A stretch of 40,804 nucleotides of DNA from Pseudoalteromonas fuliginea (lineage in GTDB: Bacteria > Pseudomonadota > Gammaproteobacteria > Enterobacterales > Alteromonadaceae), in the NCBI RefSeq assembly GCF_000690055.1, contig NZ_JJNZ01000036.1:1-40804 (forward strand), in the 5' to 3' direction. Numbering within the stretch: the first letter of the stretch is position 1; every line of letters begins with the position of its first letter. The notes below the pieces were generated by a model, which saw nothing but the letters and a program-made list of their open reading frames with translations, was not told where the DNA came from and searched no databases. Below are positions 26,217-34,970 of the stretch, piece by piece. The translations under genes were made by a program, and so were the position numbers.

Positions 26217-29200
26217 CTAGTTTTTTATTAATGACAACATTTGCTGTTCATCAAACTGGGTAAAACTCATTGATTTATCAGTAAATAATGCATCAACTAA
26301 AGCTTGCTTATCTTCTTGCATTTTAAATACTTTTTGCTCAATTGAGTTACTCATTATGAGTTTATATACAAACACAGGGTTAGTTTGGCCAATACGGTAA
26401 GCTCTATCAGTCGCTTGTTTTTCTACAGCAGGGTTCCACCATGGATCAAAGTGAATAACTGTATCGGCTTGTGTAAGGTTAAGACCTGTGCCGCCGGCCT
26501 TTAAACTAATTAAAAATACCGATGTTTTACCGCTAGTAAATTCATCAATTACTTTATCTCGATGGCGAGTTTGTCCTGTAAGTAGACTAAAATCTATATT
26601 TATTTCATCTAGGCGCTTAGCAATTAAGTCGAGTGCCGAAGTAAACTGGCTGAATATAATTACTTTACGACCAAGGCTCAGCATCAATGGTAAATGGGTC
26701 GTGAGCCATTCTAATTTAGCAGAGCCAGCTTGCGTATCAGGCTCTATTAATTTAGGGTGACAACAAATTTGCCTAAGCTTTAATAATGCTTCTAAAAAGG
26801 CTAGTTTACTTTTTTGAACACCTTGCTCTGCAAATAAGTCTATTAACTTTTCTTCAAGAGAGCGTGTAATCCCCTGATACATTTCTTTTTGTTTAGGTTC
26901 AAACTCAAACTCTTTTGTTATCTCTGTTTTTTCAGGTAACTCTTGAGCTACTTGCGCTTTAGTACGGCGCAATATAAAAGGCATAATCAACGCTTTTAAC
27001 TGTTCAGCACGTTCCATGTCAGCTTCACGTTCAATTGGAGTTTGAAAATGTTGCTTAAAATGGGCTTGTGAACCAAGTAATGATGGCATAGCAAAATCGA
27101 GTAAAGATTTAAGCTCAAGTAAATTATTTTCGATTGGCGTACCACTTAAACATAACTTAAAATCAGCATTAAGTCGTTTAACTAAGCGCGATACTTGTGC
27201 TGTGTCATTCTTAATGTATTGCGCTTCATCGAGAATTATATTTTCGAAATATAATGGCGAGTAATATGCTATATCACGTTTTAACAGCGGATAAGTTGTC
27301 AGTATGCATTGCGATTGAGCAAGGTGCTGTAGTGACTCGTTTCGATGAGAACCAAAAATAGTTGTCACTTTTAAGCCTTTAGCAAACTTAGTTATTTCAT
27401 TTTCCCAATTACTTACCAAACTTGTCGGACACACGATTAAAGTAGGGCCAGCTTGCGGACGATTATACGTGCTAGTTAAAAAAGCAATCACTTGCAGTGT
27501 TTTCCCTAAACCCATATCGTCAGCTAAAATACCACCAAGCTTATGACGTTTTAAAAAGCTTAACCAATCAACGCCCTGTTGTTGGTATTCTCTAAGCTCT
27601 ACCGACTCATTTAAGCCATGTAAAGATACCTTTGGCATAGCGTGGTCGGTATTATTTAGTTCTTGTAAGTAAAGCTCTAAAGAGTCGTCATGAAGCTCAA
27701 CATTTATTGCGGTGTGTTTTACAAGCTCAGGCAAGTACGAAAGCGGAATATTAAATTCATCTCTTGTTTTTACAAACTCAAAGCGTTGCTTAAATTCAGT
27801 TAGTAAATTAATAGCTGATTTATTGATAACGCCAAATTGACGACCCATTGGATAGTAATGAAATAGCTCACTTTGACGATTTAATGATTGATAAGTTAAA
27901 TCTTCATTATTAAAAAGTAGCGCAGCTTTTGCACCACTAAGTAATACTTTACAATGCATTTGATGCCCTGCGGCTCTATTCGCATAAAGTGTAACTTCGC
28001 TTTGTGGATTAGCAACTGTCATTTTGCTAATCGCTACTTTCCAACCGCGCTCTTTAAAACTTGGAAATACTTCATAGGTAAGCCAATGTAGATGAATAGG
28101 GGACTGCTTGGTAAAAACAAACTCACTTTGTAAACCCCCTTTACAAAACTCAAAACCTAAATTCACTAATTCATTTTTAACGGTATTTTCAAACGCATTG
28201 TTTATTAAGCTAGCAGGCGCTGCACCTGCTAAATAATTCTTGTTTTTATACTTAAATAACAATGAAAGCGTTAAGCCTTGTTCACCCGTAGTTACTTTTA
28301 AAACAGCATTACTAGCTGCTTTAGGTAGCGTTGTTTGTGAATTTGTTGGATGTGGTATAACGCCCGCACCAAAATTATCTGCTAACTGCTTATAAATTCG
28401 ATCGAAGTTAGCACTATGTAAAGCGGGTATTGTTTGCAAATGTGAGATTTCATCAGCGCTTAATGGCGTACGTATACGCCCTATTTTTAAATAATCTAAA
28501 TCTATGTATGTAGGTGGCGTTGTTTTAATCAGTGCCCAATTTTTGCTTTGCTCCAAATTAATACCCAACTGCGTTAAATCTTTTTCTTGTTTCCAATTAA
28601 AGTTCAGCGCTTGGGCACTTTGTGGCTTAATTGCAACACGAGAGCGTTGTAAAAATAATCGTTCTGTAGCAATAAGTTGTTGCAACGCATTAAAACCCCA
28701 TAAACCTTTGAGTTCAATATTACCTACAGCATTTTGTGAACGGATCCAACTATAAAGTCTAAAATCACTTTCGAGTAAATCATTCGGGGTTATAAAGCTA
28801 TTAAGTTGCTGATCGGTAAGGTTACGACCTAATGTGTAATTTTGATCTTTATCATAATTAGCTATTTTAGGTGATAAAAATACTTTGTTATTTTCAATAT
28901 CTAATACAAAGAGTAAAACTTGCGACGGTATTGTTTGCTCGGCGCTTTTGAGTGCGCTTAACTCACTAAACCAATCATTAATAAAGTAATCTTCTCCGTA
29001 TTCACCAGAGTGCTCTATTTTTAGTTTTAATAAAATTGCTGCTAGGTGACGGCATTTAGTTTTTATATTACACGTACAATGTGTATCAACCGAATAACCA
29101 GTTGGTATTTTACTGATCTCTATACGCTGATTGAACGGTGTACCGTTATCACCTTGCACAGTTGAATCAACAACAGAAAAGTTAGAAGTATGCTCTAACC

Positions 29201-29363
29201 AACTGATTTTTCCGTTTTTGTAATACTCTTTACCTTTGGCTAGCACATTGGGTCGAAACAGCTTATTTATAAAGCGTTCTGAAAGAGGAAACTGAGTAGC
29301 CTGCTCATTTTTAATTTCTTCAAAAATAGCCAGTAAATCATTTTTTGATAAGTTAGCAGACAT
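26217..29363 (-). CDS. SWIM zinc-finger SNF2/Rad54-family helicase-like ATPase
   Basis: This 1048-residue protein has an N-terminal SWIM motif (THCTCNIKTKCRHLAA; C96, C98, C104, H106). A bacterial SNF2-associated region follows, then the ATPase: motif I ILADDMGLGKTLQVI, motif Ia-Ib CPTSLVSNW, motif II ILDEAQYIKN and motif III LSGTPIENN. The C-terminal lobe has KVIIFSQFTSALD, LKAGGTGLNLTQAD and DRAYRIGQ. The order and length fit bacterial HepA/SNF2 proteins that move along double-stranded DNA or remodel nucleoprotein. The specific role is unknown. It is the gene next to the parB-side iteron cluster. Confidence 0.9.
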   Translation of the reverse strand: MSANLSKNDLLAIFEEIKNEQATQFPLSERFINKLFRPNVLAKGKEYYKNGKISWLEHTSNFSVVDSTVQGDNGTPFNQRIEISKIPTGYSVDTHCTCNIKTKCRHLAAILLKLKIEHSGEYGEDYFINDWFSELSALKSAEQTIPSQVLLFVLDIENNKVFLSPKIANYDKDQNYTLGRNLTDQQLNSFITPNDLLESDFRLYSWIRSQNAVGNIELKGLWGFNALQQLIATERLFLQRSRVAIKPQSAQALNFNWKQEKDLTQLGINLEQSKNWALIKTTPPTYIDLDYLKIGRIRTPLSADEISHLQTIPALHSANFDRIYKQLADNFGAGVIPHPTNSQTTLPKAASNAVLKVTTGEQGLTLSLLFKYKNKNYLAGAAPASLINNAFENTVKNELVNLGFEFCKGGLQSEFVFTKQSPIHLHWLTYEVFPSFKERGWKVAISKMTVANPQSEVTLYANRAAGHQMHCKVLLSGAKAALLFNNEDLTYQSLNRQSELFHYYPMGRQFGVINKSAINLLTEFKQRFEFVKTRDEFNIPLSYLPELVKHTAINVELHDDSLELYLQELNNTDHAMPKVSLHGLNESVELREYQQQGVDWLSFLKRHKLGGILADDMGLGKTLQVIAFLTSTYNRPQAGPTLIVCPTSLVSNWENEITKFAKGLKVTTIFGSHRNESLQHLAQSQCILTTYPLLKRDIAYYSPLYFENIILDEAQYIKNDTAQVSRLVKRLNADFKLCLSGTPIENNLLELKSLLDFAMPSLLGSQAHFKQHFQTPIEREADMERAEQLKALIMPFILRRTKAQVAQELPEKTEITKEFEFEPKQKEMYQGITRSLEEKLIDLFAEQGVQKSKLAFLEALLKLRQICCHPKLIEPDTQAGSAKLEWLTTHLPLMLSLGRKVIIFSQFTSALDLIAKRLDEINIDFSLLTGQTRHRDKVIDEFTSGKTSVFLISLKAGGTGLNLTQADTVIHFDPWWNPAVEKQATDRAYRIGQTNPVFVYKLIMSNSIEQKVFKMQEDKQALVDALFTDKSMSFTQFDEQQMLSLIKN

Positions 29364-29580
29364 GTCACTCTAAGGATTAGTTTTTAAAAATAATTCTGCC
29401 AGTATATGCCTTATGTGCTCTGAGCTAAAGCTATATTAACGCAATATAAACTGGTTGGAGTTGATTGGTTAGTAAAAAATTGGTTTATAACTAAATTTAG
29501 AATGGATTTTGTTGAATAAATTGCAAAATGTTGCTGATTCAAAAAATAAAAACAACTTAAACAATAGTTAGAGCGCTTTT

Positions 29581-29787
29581 AGATCAGAATTTTACTAACA
29601 CTTTTTAAAACATATGGTGAATAGATAAAAAAGAGGCGAATAGTTAGTAAAAAAATGATCTACGCAATAAAACAGGCTAAATAAGCACATTAACGGCGTG
29701 TACAGATCAGATTTATACTAACTAAACAATATTGCAGATCAATATTTAACTAACAAAACAAACTGGATAGATCGCTATTTTACTAAC
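29581..29787. repeat. Iteron cluster downstream of parB (5 copies)
   Basis: Copies of the 19-bp motif AGATCAGATTTTTACTAAC (consensus from this window) lie at 29581-29599 (+), 29643-29661 (-), 29704-29722 (+), 29736-29754 (+) and 29769-29787 (+). The last one ends on the parB stop codon. A more degenerate copy is near 29467. Each of the five copies contains GATC. It is a second cluster of the same element that surrounds rep, about 2.5 kb away, so it may titrate or handcuff the initiator, or control replication timing. The 29364-29580 stretch beside it holds no gene. Confidence 0.85.
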
Positions 29788-30749
29788 TAATTAAAAGCAC
29801 TTAATAGCTTTGTAAGTTGCTCTAAGCGCTTGTCTGTCATCACTTTGTTGTTTATTTTTATAGAAACATCGCCACTTTTAAGATTTCGTTGAAGTGAAAC
29901 AAAATCATTTTCGAGAACAGCTTCGCGTTTTACTGTAGTTTGCGGTTCAGCTGTTAAGCATTTAGTAACAGCCATTGCACGCTTGTCGTCGCTTGTAATC
30001 GCGTTAATGTCATTGTTACTTGCTAGCTCTTGAACCAACCGATTAAAGCTCTCAGGATCACGCTCCTTTGCAATAACAAGCTTTTTAGCAACTTCTCTAC
30101 CAACATGATTAGCCGTAGGATAAAGCGCAATAACCTCAGCTGGTATTTGTTCATAGGCTTTAATTGCATCTGCAATGGCAGTATGCGAAACACCTTCAAG
30201 AGCAGCTATTTCTCGGTAAGATCCTTTTTTACCTTGTTCAATTAATTCATTTTTAGTTTGTTGATAAGCTTGTCCTAACTCCCATAAACTTGGTGCTATG
30301 TATTGATCAGATGAAACAGCTAAAATTTTTGCATCTTGTTCAGTAAAGTCACTTGAGCTAAGCACTAAATAATCAGCGTTACCTAGAATACAGGCCATAC
30401 GACGACGTGAACCTGCAAGAACTAAACTTTTGTCACCTTGATCCCAAAGCAAAGCAGGGTGCTGATTTCGACCATCATCGCTAATTGTAGGAAGAATATC
30501 TGATACTGACTTTTCGTTAAGAAGTGCCTGTACGCGACGATTTTTGCCATATACACCAGTGGTAGATTCAATATCAGCATGTGCGATCACTTTACAAACA
30601 AGCGTAATTTGACGAGCAGGGTCGCTCGGTGCAGGCATTCTAATTACATCGCCAGCATTCGCTTGTTCTAGTAATGCATCAAGACTACTGCTGCCCACAG
30701 CTGTTGCAAATGGATCTAAGCGGGTGTCATTTTTACGTTTTTTAGCCAT
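29787..30749 (-). CDS. parB: Partition protein ParB (type I, P1/F-like)
   Basis: This 320-residue protein has a ParB/Sulfiredoxin-like N-terminal domain with the R-R motif region LVLAGSRRRMACILGNADY. A central helix-turn-helix SYREIAALEGVSHTAIADAIKAY lies at about 175-200, and the C-terminal part is suited to dimerisation. It binds parS and recruits ParA for segregation of the replicon. The gene lies 15 bp downstream of parA. No parS was identified; the GATC iterons right after its stop are better explained as Rep sites. Confidence 0.88.
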   Translation of the reverse strand: MAKKRKNDTRLDPFATAVGSSSLDALLEQANAGDVIRMPAPSDPARQITLVCKVIAHADIESTTGVYGKNRRVQALLNEKSVSDILPTISDDGRNQHPALLWDQGDKSLVLAGSRRRMACILGNADYLVLSSSDFTEQDAKILAVSSDQYIAPSLWELGQAYQQTKNELIEQGKKGSYREIAALEGVSHTAIADAIKAYEQIPAEVIALYPTANHVGREVAKKLVIAKERDPESFNRLVQELASNNDINAITSDDKRAMAVTKCLTAEPQTTVKREAVLENDFVSLQRNLKSGDVSIKINNKVMTDKRLEQLTKLLSAFN

Positions 30750-30764
30750 TTTTATTTAACATCC

Positions 30765-32003
30765 TTACTTAGGCGTATTTAATTTTGATTGTGTGGATTG
30801 CCAATTAGATCGAATTAGCATTTCAAGTTCGTCAACAACATCTTTAATGTTTTCTTGTGCACGCATAAGCGATTCACGACTGGCTAAACTATCAGACGCT
30901 TTTTGATCAAAAATAGTATTAAAAGATGAAGAGCTCGCTGTAATTGCAGAACTGTGGTTAATTGGGTAACTCATAACTTGGCGGCCAAATGCACTTCGAA
31001 CATCTTTAACAATATCGCGTTGTGAATGGTTACCTTTTACATAATTGGTCACAAGAAACTGCATAAAGTCCCAACCTTCATGTCCAAGCGCAGCAACAGT
31101 ATGATAAATCTCGCCTAACCTTTTTAGATATTTATTGTTTGCATCAAAATCGACAGCTTCAGGATGAACAGGAATAAGCATCGCTGTAGATGCCATTAAT
31201 GCATTATAAAACATAAAGTTAAGAGTTGGAGCTGTATCAATAAGTAAAATATCAAACTCATCTTGAACCGGCTCGATTACTTTTTCTAATAACTTATGAT
31301 AATGGCGAGTTTGCTCATAATTTGAAGTATCTTTTAATAAAGTGGCAGTTTCGTGCTCAAAATAAAAGTCATCCATACCCGATGGTAAAACGCGAATATT
31401 TGGAATATGCGTAGGTAAAAATGAGTTTGATACAAATTCAGGCCATGTTTCGCCTTCGTCTAGATCTATGCAATCGCGCATTAAATCACCAACAGTAATT
31501 GGATCATGTTCGCTAGAGGGGAAGAAGCTAGATGATGAACCTTGTGGATCTAAATCAATAATACCAATGCGATAACGTTTAATATTGGTTGTAGCAAGTG
31601 CCGCTGCAATATTAACCATACTGGTTGTTTTACCACAACCGCCTTTGAGGGAGTTTATAACAATAACTTGAAGTTTGTCGTCGCTAGTGCGGTGATCAGG
31701 CTTGATATCCATAATATCAGCCATTGCAAAAATATTTACAAGTGTGTAAGCATAATGGCCATTTGCACCGCGTTTTATGTTTAAATCATCAAAATCACCA
31801 TTATCATGGCGTCTTTTTAAGGTACGATTATTACAACCTAGTAAATCGGCTGCTGCTTTTTGGGTGTATGTTCTTAACTCTTTTTCTTCGGATTTAAGAT
31901 GAGCGCGATAATGTTGAATACGTCCTTCTAATGACTTTTCTGCAACTTCAGCAGTCGCTTTTAAGAGTCGATAGGTATTTAGCGCATTATTGTTGATAGA
32001 CAT
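30765..32003 (-). CDS. parA: Partition ATPase ParA (type Ia with N-terminal HTH)
   Basis: This 412-residue Walker ATPase has an N-terminal DNA-binding region (KAAADLLGCNNRTLKRRHDNGDF, about 60-80). That marks the type Ia class, which also represses its own promoter. The deviant Walker A is LKGGCGKTTSMVN, with DLDPQGSSSSFF and DTAPTLNFMFYNAL downstream. ATG 32003 is chosen because it follows AGGAAGGAAAG. It is first in a parAB operon driven by a good promoter at 32031-32059. Confidence 0.92.
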   Translation of the reverse strand: MSINNNALNTYRLLKATAEVAEKSLEGRIQHYRAHLKSEEKELRTYTQKAAADLLGCNNRTLKRRHDNGDFDDLNIKRGANGHYAYTLVNIFAMADIMDIKPDHRTSDDKLQVIVINSLKGGCGKTTSMVNIAAALATTNIKRYRIGIIDLDPQGSSSSFFPSSEHDPITVGDLMRDCIDLDEGETWPEFVSNSFLPTHIPNIRVLPSGMDDFYFEHETATLLKDTSNYEQTRHYHKLLEKVIEPVQDEFDILLIDTAPTLNFMFYNALMASTAMLIPVHPEAVDFDANNKYLKRLGEIYHTVAALGHEGWDFMQFLVTNYVKGNHSQRDIVKDVRSAFGRQVMSYPINHSSAITASSSSFNTIFDQKASDSLASRESLMRAQENIKDVVDELEMLIRSNWQSTQSKLNTPK

Positions 32004-32030
32004 ACTTTCCTTCCTCAAAGTTAGGCAGTA

Positions 32031-32059
32031 AGTATAATGTCCATTCAATTTGCTGTAAA
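32031..32059 (-). promoter_or_regulatory. parAB promoter
   Basis: On the minus strand, -35 TTTACA (32054-32059) and -10 TATACT (32031-32036) are separated by 17 bp, 28 bp upstream of the parA start codon. Autorepression by ParA is expected for the type Ia class. Confidence 0.65.
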
Positions 32060-32322
32060 CAACTATTTATGGCGACATGCATTTTAAAAAGAAGACATCT
32101 AATAATATTTTTACATCATTAATATTGCTTAGTATAAATAAAGAAGTTTAAAGGTGGTTAAATATATAAGGTAATAAAGGTTAAGGGTGTATAATTAGCA
32201 TATAACTTGATGATAAATATGAATAATATTAAAAAAAGCAGATCACCTTTATACTTGGTTAAGATCAGATCTTTATTAACACTCAGATCAGCTTTTTACT
32301 AAGGACTAATTGAGATATATAG

Positions 32323-32331
32323 TTATGCACA
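32323..32331 (+). promoter_or_regulatory. DnaA-box-like site
   Basis: TTATGCACA fits the relaxed DnaA box TTWTNCACA. A weaker copy, TTATGCACG, is at 32399-32407. Confidence 0.5.
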
Positions 32332-32441
32332 GCTTACTCATTAAGTTATGAACAAAAACACCTCTTGAGATCCGATTTTTACTAAGTAAATTATAAAGTT
32401 ATGCACGGGTCTACTAGATAAAAGGGGCATTGAATTAGTAT

Positions 32442-32474
32442 AGATCTGATCTGTAGTAAGTACAGATCAGATCT
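32442..32474. repeat. 14-bp perfect inverted repeat in the origin
   Basis: AGATCTGATCTGTA (32442-32455) and TACAGATCAGATCT (32461-32474) are perfect inverted copies around GTAAG. They overlap two oppositely oriented iterons and contain four GATC sites, the densest GATC block in the origin. Confidence 0.85.
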
Positions 32475-32493
32475 ATTCTAACTCGATATTGCT

Positions 32494-32502
32494 TTATCCA
32501 CA
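32494..32502 (+). promoter_or_regulatory. Perfect DnaA box
   Basis: TTATCCACA is the consensus DnaA-binding 9-mer, placed among the iterons. It suggests that the host initiator helps the Rep protein open this origin. Confidence 0.85.
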
Positions 32503-32651
32503 GGAGAATTACTTAAAAGCGTAATTTGTCGTGTTTAATTTAATAAAATATCAATTACACTGGACAAAATAATAGCTGAGTTAGTAAAAAAGAGATTTAT
32601 AACTCACTTGTTAGTATAATAATGATCTGAAAACACCAAAAATTGACAACA

Positions 32652-32708
32652 GTTAGTATAAAAGTGATCTGAATGTTTTATTTAAAGTCAGATCACTTTT
32701 ATACTAAC
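32652..32708. promoter_or_regulatory. Inverted iteron pair upstream of rep (probable autorepression operator)
   Basis: A perfect 20-bp inverted repeat: GTTAGTATAAAAGTGATCTG (32652-32671) and its complement (32689-32708), 17 bp apart, about 70 bp upstream of the rep start. Inverted half-iterons in front of rep genes are the usual target of Rep dimers. A TTGACA at 32643-32648 may belong to the promoter, but no matching -10 was found at the right spacing. Confidence 0.65.
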
Positions 32709-32777
32709 TTAAACATTTAACTTTTCTTGTTTTATGTGTTGTTATTAACTGTCGCAATAAAAATGGAAATAAGAACA

Positions 32778-33992
32778 ATGAGCCGAAAGGTCAACATCTC
32801 GGTAGATAACTTGCCTGATACACTAAGAGGCCAAATTCACGGGGTGGAAAGTGCAATTGATAACGAGAGTTTAGCACTATTTACAGATAATAAAGATGTT
32901 CGCATTTCTATTGAAAATGCTGCTCATGGATTACGTGCTTATTCAAATACGTTTAATCACTATGATTTATGGGGACGCTTTGTTCGTTCTGGCCATAAGA
33001 AATTGCCGCTTGAAGAAGCACCGAAAAAAACAATCATTACACGTAAAATATCAGAAAAAGTGGACGGTATTTTATACGATGGCGAAATAAAAATAACACC
33101 TGCTGTTGTGAGTACTCGTAAAGATGGCGAAGACGTAGAATATTTGGTTTGGCCATCAGATAGAGAAGAAAAAGTAGAGCGAGCCTTAATTCGTTTGGCT
33201 TCAAAAGGTAAAATAGTAAAAATTAATTTTAAGTCCGGTATTCAATATGCCGTGGTTTTTTCTATGAACGAGTTAGCGCAAGAACTCAAAGCGGTAGGGC
33301 AATCAATGCCGTATCCTGCAATTAAAGAATCACTTGAAGCATTACAAGGCTCTAAACTTTCGTTTAAATATTCGGCAACAGATACAAAAAACTCTGACAT
33401 TGATGATTCCTTTTACGAATCAAACATGAACTTTTTATCGTCACTACATTTTAGTGGGAAAAAAGGTCAAGGCGGCAATGTTAAATGTGTAGCTTGTTTA
33501 AATGCATTTGTTCATAACATGATTGATAACCTTGAATACAAAGGGTATTACTTTAATAGCGCACAAGAATTAAAACGGGGATTGTCGCGTTGGATGATGC
33601 TTCGTTTGTACCATCTTTGGCGATATGCTGCTCCAGGTAAAACATATCATTTTAGATTGCTTTCTATTATGGAAAAGTACGGTTCTATTTATTCAACTGA
33701 CAATATTACTGAGAATAAATTAAAAGCATTACGCCGTGATATGACAACAACAATGAAAGATTTGATTGAAAAAGGTGCGATATCAGAATACAGCATTACA
33801 AACGTCAAAGATGACAAAACTGGTAACATTATTGATTACACATACGAAATGCACCCGTCTGATCAGTTTTGTGACGAAATACTGACATTAAATAAGCATA
33901 ACAAACGTATTGAGATTCAAGGTGGTAAACGCATTGTTGAAAATGCGGTTTTGATAGATGAAGATAAAATTGAAGAGATAGTAGAAAAATAG
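32778..33992 (+). CDS. Plasmid-type replication initiator (Rep, winged-helix, RepB-like)
   Basis: This is a protein of about 404 residues starting MSRKVNISVDNLPDTLRG. The second half (WMMLRLYHLWRYAAPGKTYHFRLLSIMEKYGS..., LKALRRDMTTTMKDLIEKGAI) has the helical pattern of winged-helix Rep proteins that bind iterons. It is neither RctB of Vibrio nor RepA of the pseudomonad type as far as I recognise. ATG 32778 is chosen (GGAAATAAGA upstream); in-frame alternatives are ATG 32763 and TTG 32727, which lack a ribosome-binding site. Its job is inferred from the iterons in front, parAB behind and the Tus gene after it. Confidence 0.82.
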   Translation: MSRKVNISVDNLPDTLRGQIHGVESAIDNESLALFTDNKDVRISIENAAHGLRAYSNTFNHYDLWGRFVRSGHKKLPLEEAPKKTIITRKISEKVDGILYDGEIKITPAVVSTRKDGEDVEYLVWPSDREEKVERALIRLASKGKIVKINFKSGIQYAVVFSMNELAQELKAVGQSMPYPAIKESLEALQGSKLSFKYSATDTKNSDIDDSFYESNMNFLSSLHFSGKKGQGGNVKCVACLNAFVHNMIDNLEYKGYYFNSAQELKRGLSRWMMLRLYHLWRYAAPGKTYHFRLLSIMEKYGSIYSTDNITENKLKALRRDMTTTMKDLIEKGAISEYSITNVKDDKTGNIIDYTYEMHPSDQFCDEILTLNKHNKRIEIQGGKRIVENAVLIDEDKIEEIVEK

Positions 33993-34034
33993 CAACGAAT
34001 TTATTTTATTATCCAATAACTACCATAACTACCT

Positions 34035-34060
34035 AAAAGGCCACTTAATGTGGCCTTTTT
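34035..34060. terminator. Bidirectional intrinsic terminator between rep and tus
   Basis: AAAAGGCCAC (34035-34044) pairs with GTGGCCTTTT (34050-34059) around a TTAAT loop. It serves the convergent rep and tus genes. Confidence 0.85.
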
Positions 34061-34067
34061 AACATAA

Positions 34068-34943
34068 TCATTTATCTACTTGTTCTAAGTAAAGTCTGTT
34101 GACTAAAAAGTCATAATCTCGTTTGCGTGGATGGCTTAATGGTTTTTCATAGTTTTGTAATATGCCAAGTTTTACATCGGGTTCCGGATTAATTAAGATA
34201 AATGGCAATGCTGCACTAACGTGATACCTATTTTGTGCCGTGTATCTTACATTTACTTGGGGACTTACGCGAGTAGGGCGGCGTATTCGTAGTTTTTCTT
34301 TTTCACCTAAACTAGCAACTCGTGCTTGTTCTTGAGCTACAAGTAATTGCCACTTTTGCTGATCGATCATTCTTGGGTTTCGATAACCGGCCGATTTATC
34401 GAGCATCTCTAGTGCCATTTTTTTAGTAAGTGTTTTTGTTGCATGTTTGTGCATCCAGGTAAACCTAACTGAAAATGGGGATTCACTCTCACTATGAATT
34501 TTACGATATGCAGCAAGCGTTATTAAATTTGGTATAGCATTGTGAACAGCTTCAAATCGCGCATCGTTGCTATCAATAGCTAAAATACATTCTTTAAATG
34601 TAGCTTTAGCTTTATTCACTTGGGCTATACGATTATTTAAAGCATGTTTATCTGCATTTTTAATAACAAGCAAGCCTGGGTGCCTTTTTAAAACACGACT
34701 GCTTAAGCCCGATTTTTTATAAATGTCAGAAAAGGAGTGAAGGATTGCTTTTTGAGCCGGAGCGCCCGATATTTTAGAAACGATTATAGATTCTGGAACT
34801 TTACTTTCATCTATACTACTAACATCAGGTAACTGATAGTACTCTGCTTTGGAAAATTCACACTCTTTCAGTTCTTCAATTAACCTTAAAGTTAACTCGT
34901 TCATTAAATCAAACTGACTTCTAATTTGTACCTTAGTTACCAT
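34068..34943 (-). CDS. tus: Tus-like replication terminus site-binding protein
   Basis: This 291-residue protein aligns by eye with E. coli Tus over most of its length. [19 protein letters not shown] matches the [21 protein letters not shown] region, and [20 protein letters not shown] matches [40 protein letters not shown] matches the basic K-R-P strand, and [12 protein letters not shown] matches PDVGELLNYD. The Tus 'lock' residues Phe140 and His144 correspond to Phe130 and His134 here; Gly149 is replaced by Asn. Tus binds Ter and blocks DnaB from one side only. ATG 34943 is used (GAGGTGGGTA upstream). A Ter-like site lies directly in its leader, so autorepression is likely, as in E. coli. 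Location 1 kb from an origin is what R6K-type and unidirectional replicons would need. Confidence 0.88.
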   Translation of the reverse strand: [291 protein letters not shown]

Positions 34944-34952
34944 TACCCACCT

Positions 34953-34970
34953 CAAAGAACACATCTTACT
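34953..34970 (-). other. Ter-like site 1, in the tus leader
   Basis: The minus strand reads AGTAAGATGTGTTCTTTG, differing by one base from sites 2 and 3 over the core. It ends beside the tus ribosome-binding site. By E. coli polarity (AGTATG end non-permissive) it would block forks moving leftwards. Confidence 0.72.

Larger units (their letters stand above)
32240..32708. repeat. Origin iteron array (about 9 good copies plus 1 degenerate)
   Basis: Copies of the 19-bp motif ending in ACTAAC: 32240-32258 (+, poor 3' end), 32262-32280 (+), 32285-32303 (+), 32368-32386 (+), 32434-32452 (-), 32464-32482 (+), 32580-32598 (-, degenerate, no GATC), 32610-32628 (-), 32652-32670 (-) and 32690-32708 (+). 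Spacing between the first copies is about 22-23 bp, two helical turns. The array mixes orientations towards the rep gene. All good copies carry GATC, a Dam methylation site. Confidence 0.9.
32080..32777. other. Replication origin region of the secondary replicon
   Basis: Between the divergent parA and rep genes lies an iteron-rich, AT-rich segment. About 32080-32238 is strongly AT-rich (candidate unwinding region). Iterons occupy 32240-32708, a perfect DnaA box lies at 32494-32502 and a DnaA-box-like TTATGCACA at 32323-32331. Plasmid-type iteron origins have this composition. Exact opening and priming sites cannot be read from sequence. Confidence 0.85.

Noticed and set aside
30030..30245. 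Plus-strand frame inside parB
   Set aside because: Opposite a clearly conserved ParB; no independent support.
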